Source: Bathynomus jamesi (taxonomy: Eukaryota; Arthropoda; Malacostraca; Isopoda; Cirolanidae). From it: 64,000 nt of DNA. Below are positions 10,004-21,391 of the stretch, piece after piece; the first letter of the stretch is position 1, and the number at the start of each line of letters is the position of its first letter. The stretch spans positions 36,001 through 100,000 of the forward strand of contig JAJOZX010001868.1 of the NCBI GenBank assembly GCA_023014485.1, written 5' to 3'. Position numbers and translations under genes: made by a program. Below the pieces are notes generated by a model. That model was given only the letters and a program-made list of their open reading frames with translations. It did not search any database and was not told the origin of the DNA.

Positions 10004-11285
10004 CAGGTCATCCCATAAATAATGTCATTTTTTATGATAGATTAAGTTTAAACTAGTCTTACTCAGTTTAAGCATAAATTTTCTGAAGGTTATATCTAAG
10101 AGAGCTATTGTGTTTCACTACATACTTTACAGACCTTGACCAGTGAAGACGTGTGTTTTTCTTTATGTGAACCCCTCAAAAACATGGCAGTATCAGAAGA
10201 GCATATCAGGCATATAATGCTTTGCGAGTTCAAAAAAGGGAATAGTGCTACTGAAGCAACGCAAAACATTCAGGATGTTTATGGCAATGATATTCTGCAT
10301 ATGAGGAAATGTCAAAGATGGTTTCAAAAGTTTAGGAATGGTGACTGCTGTTTGACAGATGCAGCACGCTCTGGATGCCCTGCTGAGTTTGATGATGACC
10401 TGCTGTTAGCCGCACTTGAAGAAGACTTCAACAACTGTCGAAGAATTGGCCCAGAAACTCAATTCATCCCTGTCCACCATCCATTGACATTTGCAACAAC
10501 TTGGGAAAGTGCCTAAGTTAGGAAAATGCGTGCCACATGAATTGTCAGTCGACAATCTGAGGGTGCGGGTAAACATTAGCACAGCTCTTCATTCCCGTGA
10601 ACTCCAAGATCCGTTTTTGCACCATTTAGTGATGGTGATGAAAAGTGGATACTGTACCAGAATGTTAAGCGCCATCGACAGTGGGTTTGTGCTGGAGAAC
10701 CAGCGACACCACAGCCAAAACCAAATCTTCACCCTCGGAAGGTGTTGCTTAGTGTTTGGTGGGATAAAGGTGGTGTAATACACTTTGAAACCTTACCACA
10801 CAACCAAACAATCACCACTCAAGTCTACTGTCAACAACTGGATTGATTGAACACTGCACTAAAAGAAGAGAGATCTTCTTTGGTTAATCGGAAAGGAATT
10901 GTGTTCCACCATGACAACGCACTTCCTCATACCACTCGGATCACTTCTGCAAAAATTGAGGAGCTTGGGTGGGAAAAACTTCCACATCCTCCATATTCTC
11001 CAGACCTTGCACCTTCAGATTATCATCTCTTCAGGAGTCTGCAAAACTATCTTGATGAGAAACAAACAGTATACTTCTTTAGATGATTTGCACACCAGTC
11101 TTTGTACATTTTTTGCCTCAAAACCACCTGAATTTTATAAACATGGCATTGAAAAGCTTGTAGGACGTTGGCAGAGTGTCATTGATTCCGATGGAAAATA
11201 TATACTAGATTAAAAAGTTTCAGTTGTTTTTTTTTTGTCCTTCAAATTCCAATCTAAAAAATGACATTACTTATGGGATGACCTG
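10004..11285 (+). mobile_element. Mariner element (DD34D type), degenerate
   Basis: Starts CAGGTCATCCCATAAATAAT and ends with the inverted ATTACTTATGGGATGACCTG. It begins only 16 bp after the previous mariner ends, so two different mariners share one short (TA)n target region. At 1.28 kb it is near full length. Confidence 0.92.
10184..11213 (+). pseudogene. Mariner (DD34D) transposase pseudogene
   Basis: Read in pieces: M-A-V-S-E-E-H-I-R-H at the start, a first HTH with the R-W-F-Q-K-F-R-N-G-D signature, then a break near 10440. K-C-V-P-H-E-L follows, the first Asp in D-G-D-E-K-W after a frameshift near 10625, a stop near 10850, and H-H-D-N-A-L-P-H-T...P-H-P-P-Y-S-P-D-L-A-P-S-D-Y-H-L-F. I count 34 residues between the second and third Asp (DD34D). 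A last frameshift near 11070 precedes the C-terminus. At least four lesions make it inactive. Confidence 0.9.
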
Positions 11286-11459
11286 ATATACATATATGAT
11301 GAATAAAACCATGAAGGAAAGGAAACACAGAATGGTGCTCAAGTGCTTTTGTCTAATGACATCCTCAGGAATGCTTTAGTACATAAAGAGTTACAGCCTA
11401 TATATAGGTTACAAAAAAAATATATATATACAATAAACAGAGAAAAAAAATAAAGGATT

Positions 11460-12331
11460 GTGGGAGGAGCATACAACAAGAATGAGCTTCTCCAGGACCC
11501 CGCCACATTGAGCAAACTTAGGAAGAACCCGCAGGATGATTTCATCAAATCATTCAATAGTGGCTTGAAACGCATTCTCAAAGATCATAAGGACTTAATT
11601 TCGCTTTTCATATCCACTTCACCTTCTCTTCCCTACCTTTACGGTCTTATTAAAACCAACAAACCTGGCAACCCTATGCACCCTATTATTAGCTCAGTGG
11701 GCTCTATTACTTATAAACTCTCCAAATGGCTTGTCAAAGTCTTGTCCCCCATTCTTGAAACTATCTCTGATTCACATGTAAAAAATTCCATGAATCTTAC
11801 TGAAAAATTGAATAATGCACATACTGAAATCAACGATAGATTGATCAGTTTTGACATTTGTTCATTGTTTACAAAAGTGCTGATTGACGATATGCTTGAC
11901 TTTCTCTCCCGAAAATTACATAAGTATAACCTGCCACTACCTGCACACATTGTTTTGGAACTTACTAAACTTTGCATCAAAGACTGTAAATTCACTTTCA
12001 ATAACAAGTATTATCAACAGGTTTTTGGGATGGCCATGGGCAACCCCTTGTTGCCCCTCCTCTCCAATATTTACATGGAGTTTTTCAAAATTACTTACAT
12101 TCCGAGAATCCTGGGGGCTGGCATCCCATGATTGCGGTACGTTGACAATATTTTGTGTATCTGGCCCATGAATTGTGACCTGGATGACTTCCTCCTTCAG
12201 TTAAATTATCAAGTCCCCTCCATTAAGTTTACTTTAAAAGTGGAACAAAACAACTCAATCCCATTTTTGGATGTGTGTGTACAAAGGGAAAGCCCAGGTT
12301 TTAAGTTTAGTATCTATCAGAAAAAACAAAC
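11460..12331 (+). pseudogene. Penelope-like reverse transcriptase, broken
   Basis: Frame 11460-12131 covers most RT blocks: L-P-Y-L-Y-G-L-I-K-T-N-K-P, then L-I-S-F-D-I-C-S-L-F-T-K-V with the first catalytic Asp, and Q-V-F-G-M-A-M-G-N-P-L. A stop at about 12130 is followed immediately by L-R-Y-V-D-N-I-L-C-I-W in the next frame, where Y-V-D-N stands in place of the catalytic Y-V-D-D. V-E-Q-N-N-S-I-P-F-L-D-V and the thumb-like Y-Q-K-K follow. The N-terminus is truncated and further frame changes occur near 12330. Inactive by the stop and the D-to-N change. Confidence 0.88.
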
Positions 12332-12699
12332 AATTTGTCCTACATACACTTTTACTCAGGACATGACACCCCCACTAAGAAGGCCATTTTTTCTTCAATG
12401 TTTCTCCATGCCCTTAGGATCGCCAGTACGAAATACATCAATGCCGAATTGGAAAAAATCAACGGTATTGGAAGTGATCTGTGTTACCCACCTGCGTTTA
12501 TGGAATCTTGTCTCAACAAGGCAAAACAAACCTTCTATCATGTGAATAATAACACTCGTACTTTGTCAAAGAATTATTTTAGTACTTCCATTTTTCCCGG
12601 GCTTTTTAGGCATTGCTAATGTACTTAAACTTTTGGATATTAAATGTAGTATTTTCATATAACAATATTGTGAAAAATATCATAATAAAAAAATAGCCC

Positions 12700-13063
12700 T
12701 ACCAATAATTCAGGCATTATCTATAAAATTGGTTGTAAACAATGTGATTCCTTTTACATAGGTCAGACGGGAAAGGATTTTCACACACGTGTAAAACAGC
12801 ATCAATATTCCGTTAGAACGGGACAGTCATCCAGTGCCCTTTTTGTCCATTTGTCAGAGTTATCCCACTGTATTGATTGGAATAATGCTTCAGTTTTGTT
12901 TCACTCTAGCAACATTGTTAATAGAAATATTCTTGAGTCTGCCATTATCCAACTTACAAATAACTTCAACATAAGCAAAGGTCTTTTTCAACTTGATCCC
13001 GTTGTTTTGAATTCGTTCAGAACAGATTTAGACAAGAAGGGTAGAGTGCTAAGCCTTTGTTAA
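12700..13063 (+). pseudogene. Penelope-like GIY-YIG endonuclease domain
   Basis: Follows the RT in the usual PLE order. S-G-I-I-Y-K-I-G-C-K-Q-C-D-S-F-Y-I-G-Q-T-G-K gives the GIY-YIG core, then H-T-R-V-K-Q-H-Q-Y with the conserved Arg, and a C-terminal N-T-E-like helix region with I-L-E-S-A-I-I-Q. The domain itself looks intact to the stop at 13063 but is separated from the RT by frameshifts between 12330 and 12700. Confidence 0.85.
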
Positions 13064-13227
13064 ACTTATATACTTCTCTAATAATTTTTATTTTTCAATT
13101 TATTTTTATATATATCAGATTTAGACAAGAAGGGCAATGCTAAAACCTGGGCAGATTTCCAGTATAAATTTGTATGCTCCTCTTACAAGTTTTATTTTTA
13201 TTTTTCAATTTATTATTTTTTTAATTA

Positions 13228-14283
13228 CCATATTTTCTGGCATATAAGGCGCATGGGCATATAAGACGCACCCAATTTTGGCAGGCATATTTTCGGAAAA
13301 AAAATTATTACGAATTTATTTCATTACATTTTAAAACATGATTAAATGGGAAAAACAAAAAAACTGATTATGAATTTATTTCATTACATTTTAAAACATG
13401 ATTAAATGGTGAAAGCAAAAAGTTTTATTCATATTCATGATCACTGTCATCACTGCTCTCTGTGTCAGAAGTGTCTGTTTCCTCGTATAAAAGGTCGTCT
13501 TCAGTGCCATCAAGGGCATTGCTAATGCCACACTTCTTGAAGGAACGTACAACTATCTCAGCTTTAACTTCATTCCAAGCATTTTTGACCCACAGGCAAA
13601 CCTGAGGTATTGTGGGCCTCTTGATCCGACCTGCTGGTGTTAACTCATGCTGTGGGAGTGACATCCATTTGTTCCATTCTTCGCGCATGTACCCCTTAAA
13701 AGGCTTGTTTATCGACACATCCAGGGGCTGCAGTTGACATGTTAATCTTCCAGGTATTACAGCTAGTTTCGTTTTTAATCTGTTTACTCTACTCTTAGTG
13801 GCCTCTGTTAAGTGAGCCCGGAACTGGTCCCATACAAGAAGCGATGGTTTTTCGAGGAGTCCACCAGGACACTGTGACCACACCTTTTTTAGCCACAACT
13901 TTACACCACCTTCATCCATCCAGCCCTTTGGGTGAACGTGGAAAAAAATTCCTGGTGGAATGTTTTCTTTTGGCATGGTTTTTCTCTTAAATATTAGTAA
14001 AGGTGGTAACTTGGTGCCATCAGCACAACAAGCCAGTACTACTGTAAAATGGGATTTCTCATGGCCGGATGTTTTAATTGTCACAGTTTTAGCACCTTTA
14101 AAATCAACTGTCTTATTGGAGGGTACATCAAACGTCATTGGCACTTCATCCATGTTTGCAATTTGCCTTGGTTAGTTGCCTTGGTAGTTACTACATGCCT
14201 GACCTTGAGCTTATAAGACACAGGGTGATTTTGGAGGGACCTTTTTTGAAAAAAAAGTGCGTCTTATATGCCGGAAAATACGG
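13228..14283 (-). mobile_element. Pogo/Tigger-type element inserted in the PLE
   Basis: Ends CCATATTTTCTGGCATATAA (left) and inverted TTATATGCCGGAAAATACGG (right), flanked by TA on both sides. Subterminal GCGCA/TGCGTCTTATA text is also shared. At 1056 bp it is shorter than a full pogo-type element because the N-terminal half of the gene is missing. Confidence 0.92.
13425..14153 (-). pseudogene. Pogo/Tigger-like DDE transposase, catalytic half (242 aa)
   Basis: An uninterrupted frame from M-D-E-V-P-M (first Asp, where the family has N-x-D-E) through L-L-V-W-D-Q-F-R-A-H (second Asp) to Q-P-L-D-V-S-I-N-K-P-F-K (third Asp). It ends in an acidic Asp/Glu/Ser-rich tail of about 25 residues, a common ending for pogo-derived proteins. 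The N-terminal DNA-binding HTH pair is absent: upstream sequence to the TIR is only ~130 bp. The truncation at exactly the first catalytic block and the intact remainder suggest internal deletion of a fairly young element. Confidence 0.9.
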
Positions 14284-14285
14284 TA

Positions 14286-14541
14286 ACTATAACATTGGTT
14301 GGAAACAATTCATTTGATCTTGTGTTGGTGCTCCTCCCACAATCCTTTATTTATTTTTTTCTCCATTTATTGTATATATATATATATTTTTTGTAACCTA
14401 TATATAGGCTGTAACTCTTTATGTACTTCAGTATTCCTGAGGATGTCATTAGACGAAAGCGCTTGAGCACCATTCTGTGTTTCCTTTCCTTTGTGGTTTT
14501 ATTCATCATAAATGTTTTTCATGTATTACTTTCGTGAAATA

Positions 14542-14591
<50 letters not shown>
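14286..14591 (+). mobile_element. Penelope-like element (family 1), 3' terminus
   Basis: Continuation of the PLE after the pogo insertion, with TGCTCCTCCCACAATCC, ATAGGCTGTAACTCTTTATG, CCTGAGGATGTCATTAGACG and the TCATCATAAATGTTTTTCATG tail, ending in a (TA)n tract. Confidence 0.82.
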
Positions 14592-14598
<7 letters not shown>

Positions 14599-14609
14599 TG
14601 TATATAATG

Positions 14610-14876
14610 CCATATTCAGGATTGTGACCCTGGGATACAATTAAGCTTATAGGCCTACTATGGGGACTCTGCATCATACAATTATTCCTCAAAATTTCTT
14701 GCTAAACTTTCATCATATATACACACATTAACTCCCCAATTTATGCACTCCCCATTTTCATGTCATATTCAGGATTTTGTGACCCTGGGATACAATTAGG
14801 CCTATAGGCCCACTAAGGGGACCTTGCATCATATAATTATTCCTCAAAATTTCTTGCTGAACTTTCATTATACATA
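14610..14876. repeat. Two tandem copies of a ~155-bp sequence
   Basis: GACCCTGGGATACAATTA...TTCTTGCTAAACTTTCAT occurs at about 14610-14735 and again at 14765-14870, with related spacers (TAACTCCCCAATTTATGCAC versus TAACTCCCTGATTTATGCAC). The second spacer is the terminus of the next element, so the duplication may include an older copy of that terminus. Confidence 0.75.
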
Positions 14877-16307
14877 CAGTAACTCCCTGATTTATGCACC
14901 TCCCATTTGTGCAGTTTCAGATTAATGTGGTCCAAAACACATTTAATTTTGTTTATAAATAAAAAGGCACTGGTGGTTAAGAAGCCAGCTCTAAGAGACC
15001 CTAATGGGGAGTGTTATATTTTTTATTTATTACATGTTATTACAGTATTACCCCTCTATACTGGAATAATTGGCGAGTGGCCAGTCCGGTAGAGAGAATT
15101 TTCCAGTATATAATGAATCTAGAAATTCCATATGCTACACCAATGAATCCCAAGATCCCAATACCAATTTTAGACAAAAAATGGACCTATCACATAAATT
15201 TTTTGATAATCTAATGCTAAATAAATGCTATTATTATCATTGTTATTTATTATTATATAATTATACAATATAGCTTAAAGGCATTTAAAGGACCCATCCT
15301 CAGGGACGTAGCCAGGAATGTCCCAAGGGAGGGGGGGAAACTTGAGCTACATTCATCAGGTGAGCCCATACAGTTAGGGGGTCTGGGGGAGAGCCCCATA
15401 AGCCAGCGCATTTTAAGCTTATTTTGTATAAAAACTGTCTGAAAATGTCAGTGCAACTGCCATTTTTTGAAGTCACTAATATAGCCATCCACATGAAATA
15501 TGTACCCTTTCCAACAAAAGTTTGGATAGGACAGTCACATTGGTGCAATCTAAGCTACAGTATATTATGATGTAATTACTTGTATTTTCTGAAATTTGAA
15601 ATTGGGTATTGATCCTATAGTTTTCATATTTAACAAAGTAACTGACTATTTTATTCACACATTTATTGATTTCATGCATGCAATTATTTAGTGCATACAC
15701 ATTTAGCATTATAACATATCTATGAATAATAAAATCATTAGAAGAGATCCAAATGAAACTCGTGTATAAGGCAAGTCAAACAGATGCAGAAACAGCTAAA
15801 TCAGTTGAGACAGAAGAAATGCACATCTGTTTAACATATATAAAATTTTAAACAGGATAATCACATGGAAAAATAATTTAGGGGCTACTTGACAAAAAAA
15901 TATATACTTTATCAAATACGCAATTACTTTACTAAATCAAAATTGAATACTTTAGTAAATACACAATTTACATATAGGTACACCACAAAATCACATTATC
16001 ACCCACCATCCGTTTTATTCCAGTAACAAATTGAGTCATCTCGCCTTTTTTCTTGCAAATCTATCCAATATTTGGGACACATCATCTAGAGTTAGCTTGT
16101 CTCTCTCCATGGTGATTAAAGCTAATCCTATTAGACAATCTTCACTCATCCTATTTTGTAGCCATGTCTTCAACCTGTGAAGGTTTGAAAATGAACACTC
16201 TAGTGCAGCTGTGGAAACGGGTTGAACAGCAAAAATCTGCAGTAGTCAATGAATGATTGGGAACACAATACTATCACATTTCTCTATAGCCAAAACTGCA
16301 TCAGAGG

Positions 16308-17212
16308 CAATGTTCCCTCTAAGGTGTGCGCGTGTGCGCGCGCACACGCGTTGTGAAACCTGCGCACACAGCAAAATAAAATGCGCACAGGCTCAAGCGT
16401 TTCATGAGTCACGACAGTAAATGAAGTAATTTCAAAAATATACCGTCACACAAGGTCTGACCATTTGCATCAACATACTCTATAGTCGCTCTTTTAAGTA
16501 TTAACCCCTTCCGCCCGACTTCGCCGACGTCCACGCAATACAGATTTATTTTACTCTATGTATTTGCATTTTTTTCTTTTATACATTAACGCAGGGGTTC
16601 CCAAATTGTGTTCCGCGGAACACTTCTCACAGTATACAAGTGTTCCGCGGAACACCAATTTGGGAACCCCTGCAAGTTAACGCATTGAATATAAACCTTC
16701 TCTTTCTTATTTTTGCATAAAAACGAATAGTAATTATCTCATAATTCATAAAAAATTAAAAAAAAATTTATTTTATTCCTATTTTGTGAATGGATAAAAT
16801 CATGTATTAATCTTGATAGTCTATTTTAAATTGCTAAATGCTAAAAATTGTTTTGAGAAATGATAACTAAATTAGTCATTTTCAATTAGTTATTTTTATT
16901 TTATTTTTTATTTTGTTCAATTTTATTTTACTATTTTTTATTTTATTCATATTTTTAGAATGGATAAAATGTTTTCTTTTTTAAGAATAGATAATATTGT
17001 AAACAGTTTTAATATCCATTTAATAGTATCGTAATGATCAAGCTATCGCATTATGGAAATAATATTTATTAAGTATTTAATATTTATATATATTTCACTT
17101 TGAAGATAATAGCGCTCAGAAAAGTTTGCACAATTTTTCACCATGAATCTAAATGTATGCACAATGAAAATTTCTTGCGCACACGAACTAAAAAAAATTA
17201 GAGGGAACATTG
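16308..17212. mobile_element. Non-coding hAT-type element (905 bp), nested fourth level
   Basis: Left end CAATGTTCCCTCTAA, right end TTAGAGGGAACATTG, a perfect 15-bp TIR. Exact 8-bp target duplication ATCAGAGG at 16300-16307 and 17213-17220. The subterminal region is a run of CGCGCACACG-type dinucleotides on the left, echoed by GCGCACACG on the right. The interior is AT-rich with no coding sequence. Confidence 0.95.
16592..16672. mobile_element. 81-bp palindromic MITE, nested fifth level
   Basis: CAGGGGTTCCCAAATTG...CAATTTGGGAACCCCTG forms a near-perfect hairpin with inner arms GTGTTCCGCGGAACAC and GTGTTCCGCGGAACAC. Flanks ACATTAAC and AAGTTAAC (using the ends extended by one base) agree at 6 of 8 positions, consistent with a decayed hAT-type duplication. 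Confidence 0.82.
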
Positions 17213-18170
17213 ATCAGAGGGCCTCTCAGAAGGTTCAAAGGTTTTCCAGACTTTGTACCACATATCCCACACACCAAGGGCTTTCTGTGCAAATTCATTT
17301 TGATGTGGCAATATAGCTTTCCATAACTTGTATGCTTCTTCTATTTTCTTCTGCTGTGCAGTAACTTCTCGGGAGTAATTAATGCAAGCAGGGAGTAGAA
17401 AGCCCAAACCCATGGCTTGCATATTATGAGACAAGAAGCGACGTTCTAGATTTTGTATTGTACTGTCCAAGAAAGGCAAGAAAACAGAGATTCTATAGTA
17501 AACCTCAGGGTTCTCTACTGATAAATTGGAGCAATGTTGTTGCCTCCCAGACTGTCTGGGAGTGACACTGACCAGTGTCACACAATTTGGAGGAACATTC
17601 TATGACATCAGAGAACACTTCCACTACATTTTCTCAGCATGTCTGGACTTTCCACCAAGGGGGGAGTGCGACCACCTCCATCACCCCCCACCTTGGCTAC
17701 GTCCCTGTCCATCCTATTAAATGATAACCATGAATCTCATTGCAATTTTAATAAAAAATACTGCACTGTTATGTTTGTTTGTAGCATCAAATTGCATTCT
17801 AACACAATGGAAGGCATTTACAATGGGGGGAGGGTTAATGCAGGGTTACCAAATGACGTTGAGCAAGTGAAGTTTTAATGTTACTGGACATTTTTTTTAA
17901 TACCGGACTAATTCCGGTATTAAACAAATTCCAGTATAAAGGGGTAATACTGTATTAATTTTTACTCTTTTTTTACAGACGAGGTTATGTATTTATTTAA
18001 TTAATTTTTTTTGGCAGATAATTATCATTATTATTGTATTTTATTTAATTTTTGGGGTATCTTGGGGTTTGGGGCCCATACTTAGCACGGTGAATATGTT
18101 ATAGTTCCCCCAATTTACAGAGAAGGTTCAGAAACACATCTACAACATAAATCAGGGATTACTGGTTTTT

Positions 18171-18242
18171 TCATCATAAATATTTTTCACATATTACTTT
18201 CATGAAATAATTTTCATATATGCATTTTTATATATATATATA
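18171..18242 (+). mobile_element. Penelope-like element terminus, short fragment
   Basis: TCATCATAAATATTTTTCAC followed by ATTACTTTCATGAAATAATTTTCATAT repeats the PLE tail seen at 14500-14550. Its position on the far side of the nested Tigger suggests the nest entered a PLE end and duplicated or rearranged it. Confidence 0.65.
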
Positions 18243-18702
18243 AATATATAATGAACTTCTTGTTGGATAAGGCAAATATATTACACTGACTTTATATCTT
18301 CATTTATTATGATAAGCCTATTCAGAAAAAAGTATTTCATTTGATTGGTACTTGGTCAACCCTTGGCTTTCAAACAGAAACCTTCCCTATGATACAATGA
18401 ACAAGAAAAATATTAAACTGATTAGGTATGTACATCCTTTTGACCTATTGTATAGAAACATTATTTAATGTCCAGAATATAATGATTTCCTTGCTAAATT
18501 GAAGGATTATTTTATTTAAACAAAAATAATTCTGATATTTTATACCAAACTAGAATTTTTTAACTCCTCCTTTGGTACAATGCTGTATACCTTTATCAAC
18601 CTCTGATATGAAAATGGTTCTCAATAGATGGGGTCTACATTAGGATTTCTCTCTACTCCTACAAAAGGTACCATGCTATAATGGCACTAGCATGCGCACT
18701 AG

Positions 18703-19285
18703 CATAGGCATACGAGGTGGGGTGGCTGCAGCCCTCCCTAAGATTCGGGAATCAAAATTTTTTGGTCAAGAACTTTAGTTTTCCTATGCACAACAAAATG
18801 GATTATAATTTATATTAAATATTATATTAAATTAAAAATTTTGGCAATTGCACCATGTGCATTCATTCAGCAAATGGTCTTTATGCCCTTCTTTCTCTTT
18901 GGACAATCCAGAATTCATTTTCTGTTTCAAAAATGTTCATACCTATTATAATCTAGTTCGTGACCAAAACTGATCAAAATTTTTAGGAATAACAATGAGC
19001 CAAGTTCAAAATACTTCACTTATTTTTTGCATAAAAAAGAATATACCATATGCTTTTCTCAGTCCACAAATTGCATCACTGTTATTTAGTTGTGTAGTTA
19101 TGAAATGCCAGTTATTGTGTTAAGCTATGTTGAAAATTAGTGCAAGGCATAGTGGAAAATAATCTAAAAGCAAGCAACAAAAAGCTTCTTGGCAGAAGTG
19201 ACACCCTCATTTTAGTATATATATATAAGCTTTTCAGGCGATGATGGCCAGCCCTCCCTGTTAACAAGAGTCCCATATGCTTATG
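18703..19285. mobile_element. Non-coding hAT-type element (583 bp)
   Basis: Left end CATAGGCATACGAGG, right end CCATATGCTTATG. Target duplication CGCACTAG (18695-18702) and GGCACTAG (19286-19293), 7 of 8. Length and the G-rich TIR style (GGGGTGGCTGCAGCCCTCCC) match the 588-bp element at 59546-60133, so the two are probably one family of different ages. Confidence 0.7.
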
Positions 19286-19293
19286 GGCACTAG

Positions 19294-20030
19294 TAACATA
19301 CTATTAACTAGGTGAGTTATCAGAGTTTAATAGTGATGAAGTAAGAAAGTGACTGAACTAAATACATGGCTAAATAACTTTCTACAATTCAAATTTTACT
19401 AAATTTTGTTACTCAACACACAAATTTATGACATTTTTAAACAAAGTAATTAAAGCTTCTTTTATCAATAAGACCTTTTCAAATTACAAATTTTCCAATC
19501 TAGTTATGGTAGAGATTTGAGACTAAAACCATTACCTATATAAACTATCTCAAACTTTACAATTCTGTAGAATTATGAATTTTTGTAAAGGAGACAGTCT
19601 AGTTATCTGATAAGCCTATCACCACACTGTTCTTGAAACAAGAAACAAAAGTTCTAAAAACTTTCTTCATAGAATTCCTGTTCCTTTAAAAAAGGAATTA
19701 TTTTTTAGCTGAATATTCACAGTGGTTGTGCTGACTTAACAGAATCATTTATTTTTTAGTTTTCAGGAAAATTTGGTATAAATACAATTACTTTTTCATT
19801 AATAAAAATAAACTACATTTGCTTTGAGTCATTTTATATTGTAGTGAGATTTGCTTACTTTTTTACCACTGTTCATGGAACCCTCCCAGAATTTGTTCCT
19901 TGTACTTTCAAAATTGGACTGAGCAATTCCTCAAACCTGACCAAGAGGAGGAATATTTGTTCCAAAAGCATTCATACTATCATAAATGCAAAAAACTTCA
20001 CTTTTCTATGTGAAGGTCAAATTATGATAA
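19294..20030. other. Unassigned AT-rich stretch
   Basis: No repeat, TIR or credible coding sequence seen. The same applies to 18243-18702. Confidence 0.5.
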
Positions 20031-21007
20031 TAAAAACCCACTCTAATGGACAGAGTTTATTTTCACAACAGTTTCAATGGCCACTGGCATCCTCTTCGGG
20101 TGGATACAGAAAAATGAATGAACCAAAAACAAGAGTGAAAACAGTCTAGGGACCATTAAGAAATTTGCACCTAGGTTAGATCCCATTCTCCTGACACCAG
20201 AAGGGCATTTTATTAAAGGGTCCTGCTTATAAGTACATTCGCACAAATTTAAAACTAGGAATCTTCTTGTTCTATACATATAGATTCTATTATTTTTTTA
20301 CATAATTATTACATTTATTATTGCATTATTATTTATTACAGAAATTATAAATTTATTATTACATTGTTGTTCATTATTACAGAAATTATAAACCAAAAAA
20401 TGAATGAAAAAGGTGAGAAAAAAACAATCGAGAGACCATTAAGAAATTCGCACCTAGGTTAGATCCCATTCTCCTAACACCAGAAGGGCATTATTTTATT
20501 AAAGGGTCCTGCTTATAAGTACATTCACACAAATTAAAACTATCTTCTTGTTCTATACATACAGATTCTATTATTTTGACGTAATTACTACATTTATTAT
20601 TACATTTACATTTTTTTAACACTTATTATTATTACATTTACATTTTATTACTATTATGTTTATTATTCCATTTACATTTTACTGAAAATGAATGAACCAA
20701 AAGTGAGTAAGGAAACAATCCAGAGACCTTTAAGAAATTCACACTTAGGTTAGAACCCATTCACCCGATGCCATAAGGGATTTTTTGACCAAGAATCTCA
20801 TTAGAGGGTCCAGCTTATAAGTACCTTCACACAAATTAAAATTATCCTCTTGTTCTATCCACACAGATTCTATTATTTTTCGTTTGACATAATTATTGCA
20901 TTTACAAAGTAACTTCTTGATTCCCAATCTATAGCATGATTATTTTGGCTGGTGATAAAAAATTGCATTTTGAATTTTCCAGGTCCAGCAAATGTGGGCT
21001 ACAAATC

Positions 21008-21391
21008 CTAAGTGCTCTTAGAAACATGAAGAAATAATTGACTTTTAACCCCTTCATCATGATATGAAAAATAATGAATGTACGAATTACAATGAGTAGG
21101 TTTTCTATAGACCGTTAAATTGGGCTTTCTGCTTTCATTAATGACTGAAACATCTAGAAAAGGTAATTGTTTGTCATTCTCCCATTCATATTTAAATTTA
21201 ATAGATGGAACAAGATTATTTAATGACTGAAAGAAAGTGTCAAAGTTGTTCCAGTGGTCAGGCCAAAATGAGAAAATATCATCTACATAACGAAACCAAA
21301 TTAGATTCCTGGGACATATTGTTTGCAACAATTCTGACTCATAATATTCTATGTATAATGTACTCAGCATTGTTGGACCCGGAAAATTCAA
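21008..21391 (-). pseudogene. Penelope-like RT, C-terminal part, minus strand
   Basis: Reads P-T-M-L-S-T-L-Y-I-E-Y-Y-E-S, then W-F-R-Y-V-D-D-I-F-S-F-W with an intact Y-V-D-D catalytic motif, then K-Q-L-P-F-L-D-V-S-V and V-Y-R-K-P-T-H-C-N-S-Y-I-H. These are the last RT blocks and thumb entry typical of PLEs. Upstream RT blocks are absent because the sequence switches strand at the centre of the inverted dimer. The frame closes after F-L-H-V-S-K-S-T. Confidence 0.88.

Larger units (their letters stand above)
11292..13227 (+). mobile_element. Penelope-like element (family 1), 5' part, interrupted by a pogo element
   Basis: Opens with the family terminus in inverted orientation (about 11297-11415: ATGATGAATAAAACC...TATATATAGGTTAC), then RT and GIY-YIG coding parts, then 3' text (CAGATTTCCAGTATAAATTTG, TGCTCCTCTTACAAG). 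It resumes after the pogo insertion at 14286 and ends with the terminus in direct orientation. The two termini are thus inverted with respect to each other, a known habit of PLE copies. Confidence 0.85.
16036..17560 (-). pseudogene. hAT transposase relic, split by a MITE
   Basis: The upstream half (17560-17213) reads P-E-V-Y-Y-R-I-S-V-F-L-P-F-L-D, N-L-E-R-R-F and K-L-W-K-A-I-L-P. The downstream half (16299-16036) reads V-S-T-A-A-L-E-C-S-F-S-N-L-H-R-L-K-T-W, where the usual A-x-x-E-R-x-F-S dimerisation motif appears as A-L-E-C-S-F-S, and ends L-D-R-F-A-R-K-K-A-R before a TGA at 16036. This style resembles the hAT proteins related to vertebrate THAP0/P52rIPK. The catalytic N-terminal half is missing. 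The two halves adjoin when the element at 16308-17212 is disregarded. Confidence 0.8.
15301..17707 (-). mobile_element. hAT element, nested third level
   Basis: Left end CAGGGACGTAGCCAGG, right end CCTTGGCTACGTCCCTG. Flanking duplications are CCCATCCT (15293-15300) and TCCATCCT (17708-17715), 7 of 8 identical, the 8-bp size expected for hAT. It contains a minus-strand transposase relic that is itself split by the next element. Confidence 0.92.
15043..17952. mobile_element. Second Tigger-like element, nested
   Basis: Left end CAGTATTACCCCTCTATACTGGAAT with TA before it; right end ATTCCAGTATAAAGGGGTAATACTG with TA after it. The TIRs match over ~25 bp with one or two differences. Its own DNA is non-coding. 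The next three elements lie inside. Confidence 0.82.
14877..18164. mobile_element. Tigger-like element, outermost shell of a five-level nest
   Basis: Left end TACAGTAACTCCCTGATTTATG, right end CATAAATCAGGGATTACTG, an inverted match of about 18 of 20 bases. The left flank is TA; the right flank reads GT. No coding sequence remains in its own DNA (14877-15042 and 17953-18164). It contains the next four elements, so its own net length is only ~380 bp. Confidence 0.7.
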
